Shown: positions 1-7,533 of the stretch, in pieces | How positions within the stretch are numbered: position 1 is the stretch's first letter | How the letters are laid out: each line of letters begins with the position of its first letter | From: Streptomyces sp. R33 | GTDB taxonomy: Bacteria; Actinomycetota; Actinomycetes; Streptomycetales; Streptomycetaceae | Assembly: GCF_041200175.1 (NCBI RefSeq) | Contig: NZ_CP165727.1 | Span: forward strand, 7,682,001 to 7,746,000 | DNA: 64,000 nt | Direction of reading: 5' to 3' | Notes under the pieces: generated by a model | The model's input: only the letters and a program-made list of their open reading frames with translations | The model's database searches: none | Told to the model about the DNA's origin: nothing | Made by a program: the position numbers and the translations under genes

Positions 1-675
1 TTCGCCGCCACGGCGTTCTACCTGACCGAGCGCCGCGCCGACCGGCTGGGACGCACTCCCCTCGTGCCGCCGAGCCTGCTGCGCCTGCAGTCGCTGAGGC
101 GGGGGCTGGTCCTGGTGGTGCCGTTCTCGATCGGCTTCAGCGGGTTCATGTTCGTCATCGCGGTGGTGCTGCAACAGGGCCTGCGCATGGGGCCGGTGGC
201 GGCCGGGCTCGCGCTCGTCCCGATGGCGGTGGCCTTCTTCGGAGCCTCGCTCGCCGGGCCGCGGCTGGTCGGCCGGTTCGGCAGCCGGGTCGTCACCGCG
301 GGCGGCGTCCTCCAGGCCGTCGGCGTCGCCCTGATCCTCCTCGCGGTCCTGCGCGGCTGGCCGGACCTCGGGCCGGCTTCGCTCGCCCCGGGCGTGGCCG
401 TCGCCGGCCTCGGGCAGGGGCTCCAACTGCCCGTGCTGATGCGGCTGATGCTCTCGGACGTACCGGCTGACCGGGCCGGTGTGGGCGGCGGGGTCATGAT
501 CACCACGCAGCAGTCCGCGCTCGCCCTCGGCGTCGCGACCCTCGGCAGCCTCTTCCTGGCACTCGCCCCGTCGATGGGCATGCGGGACGCCCTCGCCGTC
601 ACGCTGCTCGTGCAGCTCGGCATGATCGCGCTGACGGTGTTGCTGAGCCTGCGCCTGCCGAGGGTCGTGCGGTGA
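1..675 (+). CDS. MFS transporter, C-terminal part (5' end outside window)
   Basis: The window opens inside this gene, in frame from base 1, leaving about 224 residues. Several long hydrophobic segments alternate with short basic loops, including the loop GPRLVGRFGSR, as in drug-proton antiporters of the major facilitator superfamily. The Gly/Ala-rich segment around GVGGGVMITTQQ and the position of the cut suggest the second half of a 14-helix DHA2-type exporter. It would sit in the cytoplasmic membrane. Substrate cannot be inferred. The following P450 begins about 100 bases downstream with its own ribosome binding site, so the two may be co-transcribed. Confidence 0.8.
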   Translation, partial: FAATAFYLTERRADRLGRTPLVPPSLLRLQSLRRGLVLVVPFSIGFSGFMFVIAVVLQQGLRMGPVAAGLALVPMAVAFFGASLAGPRLVGRFGSRVVTAGGVLQAVGVALILLAVLRGWPDLGPASLAPGVAVAGLGQGLQLPVLMRLMLSDVPADRAGVGGGVMITTQQSALALGVATLGSLFLALAPSMGMRDALAVTLLVQLGMIALTVLLSLRLPRVVR

Positions 676-782
676 CCCGCGGGCCGAGGCGGGCTGTCAC
701 GATAAGAGTCCGCTCCCGTACAGTCCGTGATGCCCGAGCTCCGCCAGGGACACAGGACCAGCGGTCGAACAGGAGAAGACCC

Positions 783-2099
783 GTGGCCACCGAAGCCGGA
801 TTCGACCCTCGCCCGCCCGCTGCCCCTACGGGGCGGCCGGTTCCCGAGCTGGAGCCCGCCCTCGTGGAGCGGTGGCGCTCCGACGGGGCCGAACTGGTCG
901 ACCTGCTGGCCCTGGTGCGCGTACGGCTCGGCGGCGTCGCCGCGTTCCGTCTCGGGCCCTGCCCCACCGTCCTGGTCACCGACCCCCAGGCGGTCCAGCA
1001 CGTGCTGGCGCTGCAGCCGGACCGGTACGTGAAACGCTCCCACCGCGCCCGCCTGCTGATCGGCGACGGCGTGCTCGCCGCCACCGGTGAAGCGTGGAAG
1101 CGCCAACGCCGCCTGCTGCAGTCCCAGTTCACCGGCACCGGGATGCGCCGCTACGAGCAGCGGATCGCGCAGGCCGCCCGGGCCACCGCCGGGCGCTGGG
1201 AGACGTACGCCCGGAGCGGGCAGTTGCTCGACGTCGGCCGGGAGATGCGCAGCTTCGCCCTGGACACCATCTGGCGCTCCCTCACCGGACACCCCCTCGA
1301 CGCCGCCACGGAGCACGAACTGAACTCCGTGGCCACCGTGGTGGCCGCCCTCCCCACGCTGCCGGCCGACGGCGGCGACGCCCGGGACGCCGTCGCCGGG
1401 GACCTCGCCAGGATCGACGCCGTCGCGCACCACGCCATCGAGGCCGCCCGCGGCGCGCACGGCCCGGACGGCCCGGGTCTCCTGCACATCCTGCTCGGCG
1501 CGGCGGCCGAGCGCCCCGAGTACACCGACCGCCTGATCCGCGACGAGCTGATCACGCTGCTCGTCGCCGGCCACGAAACCACCGCCACCACCCTGACCTG
1601 GCTCTACCTGCTTCTCGACCGCCACCCCGCGGCGCGCGAACAGGCCCTGGCCGCAGGCGCCCCGGGCTCGGCGGAACGCCGCCGAGCCGTCCAGGCCCTG
1701 GTCCACGAGACGCTCCGGCTCTACCCGTCCGCCTGGATCCTGCCCCGGTACGCCACCGAGGCCGACACCCTGGCCGGCTACGCCGTCGAAGCGGGCTCCG
1801 ACGTGGTGGTCTGCCCGTACCTCACGCACCGCGACCCCGAACTGTGGCCGGACCCCGAGCACTTCGACCCCCGCCGCTTCACGTCCCCCGACGGCCGGCC
1901 CACCCACCCGGGCTCCTACCTCCCCTTCGGCATCGGCCCCCGAGCCTGCCTCGGCCTGCAGTTCGCCCTCCGCGAGTCGACCGTGCTCCTGGAACACCTG
2001 TTGCCGGCCCACACCCTGACCTTCCACTCCGTCCCCACCAAGGCCGCGTACAGCATCACCGTCCGCCCGGACGGCCCGACGCCGGCGAGCCTCGTCTAG
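783..2099 (+). CDS. Cytochrome P450
   Basis: A soluble class-I type bacterial P450 of 438 residues. The oxygen-binding I-helix motif AGHETTATT lies near residue 262, the ExxR motif (ETLR) near 309, and the haem-binding loop FGIGPRACLG with the proximal Cys near 381-390. The GTG start was chosen because it follows an AGGAGAAG ribosome binding site; the frame stays open further upstream without a comparable site. No ferredoxin or ferredoxin reductase gene is adjacent, so redox partners must come from elsewhere. Substrate is unknown. The motif spacing resembles P450s called unspecific monooxygenases (CYP102-like haem domains), but that assignment is only a guess. Confidence 0.92.
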   Translation: MATEAGFDPRPPAAPTGRPVPELEPALVERWRSDGAELVDLLALVRVRLGGVAAFRLGPCPTVLVTDPQAVQHVLALQPDRYVKRSHRARLLIGDGVLAATGEAWKRQRRLLQSQFTGTGMRRYEQRIAQAARATAGRWETYARSGQLLDVGREMRSFALDTIWRSLTGHPLDAATEHELNSVATVVAALPTLPADGGDARDAVAGDLARIDAVAHHAIEAARGAHGPDGPGLLHILLGAAAERPEYTDRLIRDELITLLVAGHETTATTLTWLYLLLDRHPAAREQALAAGAPGSAERRRAVQALVHETLRLYPSAWILPRYATEADTLAGYAVEAGSDVVVCPYLTHRDPELWPDPEHFDPRRFTSPDGRPTHPGSYLPFGIGPRACLGLQFALRESTVLLEHLLPAHTLTFHSVPTKAAYSITVRPDGPTPASLV

Positions 2100-2105
2100 G
2101 GGTGT

Positions 2106-2143
2106 CCGGCGGATCAGGGCCGGGCCCGGCCCCGATCCGCCGG
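2106..2143 (+). terminator. GC-rich hairpin after the P450 gene
   Basis: A nearly perfect 38-base palindrome starts 6 bases after the P450 stop codon, with a GGGCCGGGCCC-like core and arms CCGGCGGATC / GATCCGCCGG. It has no T-tract, as is usual for actinomycete terminators. Its position directly behind a stop codon favours a terminator over an operator. Confidence 0.6.
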
Positions 2144-2167
2144 CCAGACTCCCGTCCAGGTCTGGTG

Positions 2168-2190
2168 TGAAGCGCTGAATCAGTGCTTCA
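2168..2190. promoter_or_regulatory. Inverted repeat, probable TetR operator
   Basis: Arms TGAAGCGCTGA and TCAGTGCTTCA flank one central base; the 11-bp arms differ at one position. The repeat ends 8 bases before the ATG of the following TetR-family gene, where an autoregulatory operator would be expected. Target assignment is inferred from position only. Confidence 0.55.
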
Positions 2191-2198
2191 ATCCTTCC

Positions 2199-2813
2199 AT
2201 GCCCTACCGTCGCCCCCCAGCCGTACAGGCCCGCCTCGACGCCCGGCGCGAGCGGGTGCTCGAGGCCGCCGTGCACCTGCTCTCCCGTGAGGGCTACGGC
2301 GGCTGCTCGGTCGCCGCCATCGCGGCCGAAGCCGGAATCTCCACCGGCAGTGTGTACCAGTCGTTCTCCGGCAAGTCCGAACTGGCCGCCGCGCTCTTCC
2401 GGACCCTGGTGGCCCGCGAGCTGGAGGCGGTGGCCGCCTCGACGGACCGCCCGGGCGGCGCGGCGCAGCGGGTGGCGGCCGCCGTCGAGACCTTCGCGTA
2501 CCGCGCGCTACAGGCACCGCGCCGGGCCTTCGCCCTGCTCGCGGAGCCCGCCGACCCGGCCGTCGACACCGAACGCCTCGTCTTCCGGCGGGCGTTCCGT
2601 GACGTGTACGCCGAACAGATCGCCGCGGGCGTGGCCTCCGGGGAACTCCCGCCGCAGTCAGCAGAGTTGACGGCCGCCGCGCTCGTCGGTGCGATCGCCG
2701 AGGCGCTCGTCGGCCCGCTGGCCGACGGGGACGCGGTCCCGGGGGACGTCATCCCCGGCCTGATCACCTTCACCCTGCGTGCCCTTGGAGGACACGATGC
2801 CGCAGACGCATGA
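2199..2813 (+). CDS. TetR/AcrR-family transcriptional regulator
   Basis: A 204-residue protein with an N-terminal TetR DNA-binding domain at about residues 10-60. The helix-turn-helix is seen in AAIAAEAGISTGSVYQSF followed by GKSELAAALF. The rest is the helical ligand/dimer domain, too variable to name a ligand. The gene overlaps the start of the aidB-like gene by 17 bases, so the two are translationally linked. The regulator probably controls this two-gene unit through the inverted repeat just upstream. Activator versus repressor role is unknown; most of the family are repressors released by small molecules. Confidence 0.9.
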   Translation: MPYRRPPAVQARLDARRERVLEAAVHLLSREGYGGCSVAAIAAEAGISTGSVYQSFSGKSELAAALFRTLVARELEAVAASTDRPGGAAQRVAAAVETFAYRALQAPRRAFALLAEPADPAVDTERLVFRRAFRDVYAEQIAAGVASGELPPQSAELTAAALVGAIAEALVGPLADGDAVPGDVIPGLITFTLRALGGHDAADA

Positions 2814-4434
2814 GGTCACCAACCAGGTGCCCCCGCACCACGGTTACGATGTGGCCGCCGACCCGGCCCTGCTGGAGGCGGTCGCCCGCGAAGGCGCCGC
2901 ATGGGCGATACCCGAGATCCACCGCCTCGGTGTCCTCGCCGGTTCCGAACGGGCCGCGGAGTGGGGACGCGTGGTCAACGAGAACCCGCCGGTGCTGCGC
3001 ACCCACGACCGCTACGGCCACCGCATCGACGAGGTGGAGTTCCACCCGTACTGGCACGAGCTGATGGGCACCGCCGTCTCCCACGGCCTGCACGCCGCGC
3101 CCTGGGCGGACGAACGGGCCGGAGCGCACGTCGCGCGAGCCGCGAAGTTCCTCGTCTGGGGCCAGGTCGAGGCGGGCCACTCCTGCCCGGTGTCCATGAC
3201 GTACGCCGCCGTACCCGCGCTGCGCGCGACGCCGGGGCTCGCCGCGTGGCTGGAGCCGCTGCTCGCCTCCCGCACGTACGACTTCGGACTGCGCCGGCCG
3301 GACACCAAGCAGGGCCTGATCGCGGGCATGTCGATGACCGAGAAGCAGGGCGGCTCCGACGTACGCGCCAACACCACGACGGCGGTCCCGGCCCCGGACG
3401 GCACCTACCGGCTGACCGGCCACAAGTGGTTCACCTCCGCGCCCATGTCGGACGTCTTCCTGACGCTGGCTCAGGCCCCGGGCGGGCTGTCCTGCTTCCT
3501 GCTGCCGCGGGTGCTGCCGGACGGCAGCCGCAACCGGCTGCTGCTGCAGCGCCTCAAGGACAAGCTCGGCAACCGGTCCAACGCCTCCGCCGAGATCGAG
3601 TACGACGAGGCCTTCGGCTGGCTGGTGGGGGAGGAGGGGCGCGGCGTCGCGACCATCATCGAGATGGTCAACATGACCCGCCTCGACTGCGTGCTCGGCG
3701 GGGCGTCGGGCATGCGGCTCGGGGTCATCCGCGCGGTCCACCACGCCACCCACCGGCGGGCGTTCGGCAAGGCGCTCATCGACCAGCCCCTGATGCGCAA
3801 CGTCCTCGCCGACCTCGCCCTCGAATCCGAGGCGGCGACGGCGGTCGCGCTGCGCCTCGCGGGAGCCACGGACCGGGTCGCCCAGGGCAGCCAGGACGAG
3901 GCGCTGCTGCGCCGGCTCGGGCTGGCCGTCACCAAGTACTGGGTCTGCAAGCGCGCCCCCGGACATGCCGCCGAAGCCCTCGAATGCCTGGGCGGCAACG
4001 GCTACATCGAGGACTCCGGCATGCCGCGGCTCTACCGGGAGGCCCCGCTGTCGTCGATCTGGGAGGGCTCCGGGAACGTCGCCGCCCTGGACTCGCTGCG
4101 GGCCATGGCCCGGCAGCCCGAGACCGTCGAGGCCTTCTTCGAGGAGGTCGGCCGGGCGGCGGGCGCCGACCGGCACCTGGACGCGGCGGTCGCCGGTCTC
4201 CAGAAGCAGCTGGCCGACCCCGCCGAAGCCGAGTACCGGGCCCGGCATCTCACGGAGACGATGGCCCTGGCCTTCCAGGCGTCGCTGCTGCTGCGCCACG
4301 CCCCGGGCGCGGTGGCCGAGGCCTTCTGCGCCTCCCGCCTGGGCGGCGAACACGGCGGCGCGTACGGCACCCTCCCGACGGGCGTCGACACGGAGACCAT
4401 CCTGGCCCGGGCCAGGACCGCAGCCGCGGTGTGA
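2797..4434 (+). CDS. aidB: AidB-type acyl-CoA dehydrogenase family flavoprotein
   Basis: A 545-residue acyl-CoA dehydrogenase superfamily protein. The block MTEKQGGSDVRANTTTA near residue 180 is characteristic of AidB, the E. coli adaptive-response flavoprotein of about 541 residues. FAD-binding residues lie in the beta-domain, and the C-terminal helical domain holds the flavin-contact block ECLGGNGYIEDSGMPRLYRE. E. coli AidB binds DNA and is linked to alkylation protection; whether actinomycete homologues do this or act as ordinary acyl-CoA dehydrogenases is not settled by sequence. The ATG was chosen because TTGGAGGA precedes it. An in-frame GTG 18 bases upstream is less favoured. Confidence 0.87.
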   Translation: MPQTHEVTNQVPPHHGYDVAADPALLEAVAREGAAWAIPEIHRLGVLAGSERAAEWGRVVNENPPVLRTHDRYGHRIDEVEFHPYWHELMGTAVSHGLHAAPWADERAGAHVARAAKFLVWGQVEAGHSCPVSMTYAAVPALRATPGLAAWLEPLLASRTYDFGLRRPDTKQGLIAGMSMTEKQGGSDVRANTTTAVPAPDGTYRLTGHKWFTSAPMSDVFLTLAQAPGGLSCFLLPRVLPDGSRNRLLLQRLKDKLGNRSNASAEIEYDEAFGWLVGEEGRGVATIIEMVNMTRLDCVLGGASGMRLGVIRAVHHATHRRAFGKALIDQPLMRNVLADLALESEAATAVALRLAGATDRVAQGSQDEALLRRLGLAVTKYWVCKRAPGHAAEALECLGGNGYIEDSGMPRLYREAPLSSIWEGSGNVAALDSLRAMARQPETVEAFFEEVGRAAGADRHLDAAVAGLQKQLADPAEAEYRARHLTETMALAFQASLLLRHAPGAVAEAFCASRLGGEHGGAYGTLPTGVDTETILARARTAAAV

Positions 4435-4454
4435 GCCGGTTGCGCCGACGCGTG

Positions 4455-4500
4455 GGCTGCGGGCAGGCCCTGCCGATCGTGGCAGGCCCTGCCCGCAGCC
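4455..4500. terminator. Long bidirectional hairpin between convergent genes
   Basis: Arms GGCTGCGGGCAGG and CCTGCCCGCAGCC enclose an inner CCTGCC/GGCAGG stem with a 6-base GATCGT loop; one C/C mismatch separates the stems. It lies between the convergent 3' ends of the aidB-like gene and the DUF3995 gene, so it can serve both strands. Confidence 0.75.
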
Positions 4501-4524
4501 GTTCGCGGCGGGGCCGGTCTCCGG

Positions 4525-5016
4525 TCAGGTGCGGCGGTGCCGGGTGCGCAGGGCGACGTACCCCGTGAGTCCGCCCAGTGCGACGCACAGCGGGGAGTAC
4601 AGCAGCAGGTCCCAGTGGCGGAACTCGGGCGGCGCGGAGCCCAGGGCGAGCCCGGAAGCCGCCAGACCGCCGAGTCCGCGTGCCGCCAGTACTCCCGACA
4701 CCGCCCACAGCCCGGCCCGTACCGGACGCGCCCGGCCGAACCGGCTCGCCGGCCGGGCGCCGGTCAGCACCAGCCCGGCGGCGGCGCCCAGCGCGCCCGC
4801 CACGGCGAGCGTCAGCGGCCCGGACGGCAGCTGCGCCCCCTCCACCCCGACCACCACGGCCGCGAATTGGGCCCGGGAGTCCAGTGGCCACGGGGAGAAC
4901 GCCCACGCCGCGTGCAGGGCCCCCGCCGCGAGCAGCCCCCCGGCCGCGGCCACCGCCGCGGCGCGGACCCCAGCGCCCGCGTTCTCTGTACCGACCCGCC
5001 TGGTCATGGTGCTCAT
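4525..5016 (-). CDS. DUF3995-type small membrane protein
   Basis: A 163-residue protein with about four hydrophobic segments. The opening helix with LHAAWAFSPWPL and the last pair around RHWDLLLYSPLCVALGG match my recollection of DUF3995 membrane proteins. Its function is unknown. The first of two close ATG codons (MSTM) was taken; a GAGAGG lies about 9 bases upstream. It is divergent from the neighbouring TetR gene, and a 28-bp palindrome fills most of the 66-base space between them. It is therefore the likely regulatory target of that TetR protein. Confidence 0.75.
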   Translation of the reverse strand: MSTMTRRVGTENAGAGVRAAAVAAAGGLLAAGALHAAWAFSPWPLDSRAQFAAVVVGVEGAQLPSGPLTLAVAGALGAAAGLVLTGARPASRFGRARPVRAGLWAVSGVLAARGLGGLAASGLALGSAPPEFRHWDLLLYSPLCVALGGLTGYVALRTRHRRT

Positions 5017-5056
5017 GCCGCCGCCCCTCTCGCCATTTCCATACACCTCTGTACGG

Positions 5057-5084
5057 ATGTTCCGTACAGTACTGTACGGAACAT
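5057..5084. promoter_or_regulatory. 28-bp perfect palindrome, TetR operator covering a start codon
   Basis: The core TCCGTACAGTACTGTACGGA is a perfect 20-base palindrome, extended to 28 bases by ATGT on the left and ACAT on the right. Its right end contains the first two bases of the TetR gene's ATG start codon. A second half-like stretch, TGTACGGA, lies just upstream. Binding here would block the regulator's own start and the divergent DUF3995 promoter. The operator role is inferred; the palindrome itself is directly visible. Confidence 0.8.
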
Positions 5085-5688
5085 GGCCAAGGGGAGAGTC
5101 ACCAAGGACGACTGGACGATGGCGGCGCTGCGCGCGCTGGCCCGGGGCGGACTGTCTGCGGTGGCGGTGGACGTACTGGCCCGCGAACTCGCGGTCTCGC
5201 GCGGCAGTTTCTACTGGCACTTCGAGAACCGGGAGGCCCTGCTCGTGGCGGCCCTGGAGGCGTGGGAGCGGCACGCCACCGCCGAGGTCATCACGACCGT
5301 CCGGGAGGAGGGCGACCCGTGGACCCGGGCGCGGACGCTGTTCGCCGTCGCGCTGGGCACCGAGGAGATCGCCGGGCTGGAACCGGCCCTCGTCGCGCAC
5401 ACCGCGCACCCGGCGGTCGCCGAGGTCGTCGCCCGCGTCACCCGGACCCGGCTCGACTTCCTGGCCGAGATCTTCGGCGGGCTGGGCTTCGGGCCGCAGG
5501 AGTCCCGCCATCGCGCCCTGGCCGGGTACGCGGCCTACCTGGGCTGGCTGGAACTGCGCCGGACCGCAGCGGACACGGCCCCCGAGGCGCTGCCGGAATC
5601 CCCGGGCGCGCAGGCGGCTCTCGACCACCTCATCGGCATGATCCTGACCCCGCCGCCGGCGCCACAGGGCGCCCCGCGATACTTCTAG
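5083..5688 (+). CDS. TetR-family transcriptional regulator
   Basis: A 201-residue regulator with an N-terminal HTH (VDVLARELAVSRGSFYWHF) at about residues 25-50. The FYWHF block is typical of TetR helix 3 and the start of helix 4. The ATG is embedded in a perfect palindrome and no Shine-Dalgarno sequence precedes it, so the mRNA may be leaderless or nearly so. It is convergent with the next TetR gene: their stop codons interlock within 4 bases. The probable target is the divergent DUF3995 membrane protein gene and itself. Confidence 0.9.
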   Translation: MAKGRVTKDDWTMAALRALARGGLSAVAVDVLARELAVSRGSFYWHFENREALLVAALEAWERHATAEVITTVREEGDPWTRARTLFAVALGTEEIAGLEPALVAHTAHPAVAEVVARVTRTRLDFLAEIFGGLGFGPQESRHRALAGYAAYLGWLELRRTAADTAPEALPESPGAQAALDHLIGMILTPPPAPQGAPRYF

Positions 5689-6272
5689 GCCGGGTCCCGC
5701 GGCGGCGCCGTGATGCGGCGTACGGCCTCGACCACCGCCGCTCGGTGCCGGGCCAGCCGCTCGGGCGCCCAGCCGGTGCCCGAACCGCCCGCAGCCGGCC
5801 CGCCCACCGCGCCGAACCAGGCCTGGGACAGGGCCATCACCAGCGTGAGGACATCGGAAGGGTCCAGCGCGGGGTCGACGCGCCCCGCCTGCTGCGCCTC
5901 CTCCACCACCGCGATCTTGCCGCGGTAGGACTCCGCCTCCGCGTCCGCGGTGCCGGGCCGCTCCAGCTGCTTCCACACCACGAGCCGCATCAGTGACGGC
6001 TGCGCGACGAGGTGGTCGAAGACGGCACCTGCGTACCCCGGCAGGTCGTCGGCGTTGAACGGGACCGACTCCGAACCCGTCTCCAGCGCCCGTCGGAGCA
6101 CGGCGTCGAAAAGCTGCTCCTTGTTGCCGTAGTAGACGTAGATGAGCCGCTTGTTCGCCTGCGCGGCCTCGGCGATGCGGTCGATCCGCGCGCCGGCGAT
6201 GCCGTACGCGGCGAATTCGGAGAAGGCCGCATCGAGCAGGCGTGCCTTGGTCGCGCTGGAATCCCGTGCCAT
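5685..6272 (-). CDS. TetR-family transcriptional regulator
   Basis: A 195-residue TetR regulator. The HTH region reads IDRIAEAAQANKRLIYVYYGNKEQLF, with the family's characteristic YYGNKEQLF ending. It is divergent from an aldo/keto reductase gene, and the 102-base gap holds two inverted copies of a 17-base element around a -35/-10 promoter. This is the classic layout of a regulator controlling a reductase gene next door. TetR-type repressors beside aldo/keto reductases often respond to reactive carbonyls or xenobiotics, but no ligand can be read here. Confidence 0.9.
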   Translation of the reverse strand: MARDSSATKARLLDAAFSEFAAYGIAGARIDRIAEAAQANKRLIYVYYGNKEQLFDAVLRRALETGSESVPFNADDLPGYAGAVFDHLVAQPSLMRLVVWKQLERPGTADAEAESYRGKIAVVEEAQQAGRVDPALDPSDVLTLVMALSQAWFGAVGGPAAGGSGTGWAPERLARHRAAVVEAVRRITAPPRDPA

Positions 6273-6287
6273 GGGGCGAAGCCTAGC

Positions 6288-6356
6288 AAGTAACTATCTG
6301 GTTATTGACATGCGGCGCGAGCCGGGTGCATAGTCAAACTATCCAGTTAGTTACTT
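6288..6356 (+). promoter_or_regulatory. Aldo/keto reductase promoter flanked by inverted TetR half-operators
   Basis: The left element AAGTAACTATCTGGTTA is repeated inverted on the right as AAGTAACTAACTGGATA (reading the minus strand), with 2 mismatches in 17. Between them lie TTGACA and CATAGT spaced 18 bases, a good housekeeping -35/-10 pair pointing to the reductase. A regulator bound at both elements would straddle the promoter. The AT-rich stretch is unusual for this GC-rich sequence. Confidence 0.72.
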
Positions 6357-6374
6357 ACGGAGGAGCGCAGCACC

Positions 6375-7358
6375 ATGGAGATTCGCGCACTGGGCGGTCA
6401 GGGCCTCGAGGTCGGCGCCGAAGGCCTCGGCCTCATGGGCATGAGCGCCCACTACGGAGCCACCGACGAGACCGAGTCACTGGCCACCATCGACCGCGCG
6501 CTGGAGCTGGGCGTCACGCTGCTCGACACCGCCGAGGGCTACGGCCCCTTCCTGAACGAACAGCTCCTCGGCAAGGCGCTGGCCGGCCGCCGCGACGCCG
6601 CCGTGATCGCCACGAAGACGGGGGTCGAGTTCACCGACGACGGTGCGCTGCGCGGCCAGAACGGGAGCCCCGAGTACATCCGCCGCTCGGCCGACCGCTC
6701 CCTGCGCCACCTCGGTACGGACCACATCGACCTGTACTACCTGCACCGCGTCGACCCGAACGTCCCGATCGAGGAGAGCGTCGGGGCCATGGCCGAACTG
6801 GTCGCCGCCGGCAAGGTCCGCCACATCGGCCTGTGCGAGGCCGCGCCCGCCACCATTGCCCGCGCCCATGCCGTGCACCCGCTGGCCGCCGTGCAGACCG
6901 AGTACAGCCTCTTCGAACGCGGCATCGAGTACGACGGGGTCCTCGACACCCTGCGCGATCTCGGCATCGGGCTCGTCGCTTACTCCCCGCTCGGCCGGGG
7001 CTTCCTGTCGGGAGCGATCACCACCCCGGACGATTTCGCGGCGGACGACTTCCGCCGTACGGACCCCCGCTTCCTGGGCGAGAACTTCGGCCGCAACCTG
7101 GCCGTCGTCGACCAGGTCCGCCGCCTCGCCGCGGAAAAGGGAGTCACCCCCTCGCAGCTGGCCCTGGCCTGGACCCTGCGCCAGGGCGCAGTGCCGATCC
7201 CGGGCACGAAGCGCCGCCGCTACCTGGAGGAGAACATCGCCGCCACCGCGGTGACGATCACGGACGAGGACCTCGCCGCCATCGACGAGGTCGCCCCGCA
7301 CGGGGTCGTCTCGGGCGACCGCTACGCCCCGGAGCTGATGAAGACCCTGAACGGGTGA
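6375..7358 (+). CDS. Aldo/keto reductase
   Basis: A 327-residue NADPH-dependent aldo/keto reductase. The catalytic tetrad region is seen as LDTAEGYGPFLNE (Asp, Tyr), an ATKTG strand with the catalytic Lys, and YYLHRVDPN with the His. The C-terminal IPGTKRRRYLEEN is the family's cofactor phosphate-binding loop. The form is that of the bacterial AKR family used on 2-alkenals, methylglyoxal or pyridoxal. GGAGGAG precedes the ATG by 9 bases. It is probably induced when the divergent TetR protein is released from the intergenic operators. The physiological substrate is not predictable. Confidence 0.93.
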   Translation: MEIRALGGQGLEVGAEGLGLMGMSAHYGATDETESLATIDRALELGVTLLDTAEGYGPFLNEQLLGKALAGRRDAAVIATKTGVEFTDDGALRGQNGSPEYIRRSADRSLRHLGTDHIDLYYLHRVDPNVPIEESVGAMAELVAAGKVRHIGLCEAAPATIARAHAVHPLAAVQTEYSLFERGIEYDGVLDTLRDLGIGLVAYSPLGRGFLSGAITTPDDFAADDFRRTDPRFLGENFGRNLAVVDQVRRLAAEKGVTPSQLALAWTLRQGAVPIPGTKRRRYLEENIAATAVTITDEDLAAIDEVAPHGVVSGDRYAPELMKTLNG

Positions 7359-7399
7359 GCCTGCCGGGCCCGGAACGGCGCGGTGCCGCGGCGATGACG

Positions 7400-7439
7400 G
7401 CCGTCCCGGCCCCGTCCGCGCGGGCGGGGCCGGGACGGC
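7400..7439 (+). terminator. Strong hairpin after the aldo/keto reductase
   Basis: A perfect 15-bp stem (GCCGTCCCGGCCCCG with its complement) and a 10-base loop lie 42 bases after the reductase stop codon. No T-tract is present, as expected for this GC range. Confidence 0.75.
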
Positions 7440-7533
7440 GGGAACGCAATCGCGCCGCACGGCAACCGGCGCGGCCGTGCCGTACGTCTCCGCCCTCGAC
7501 GGCGCGAGGCCGCACGGCGACAGGGGGCTGGTC

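Noticed and set aside
18..2276. 752-codon minus-strand open frame opposite the MFS and P450 genes
   Set aside because: Arg/Gly/Pro-rich, no domain, antisense to clear genes; typical high-GC shadow.
4455..4500. Long palindrome considered as an operator
   Set aside because: It lies between convergent gene ends with no promoter; terminator fits better.
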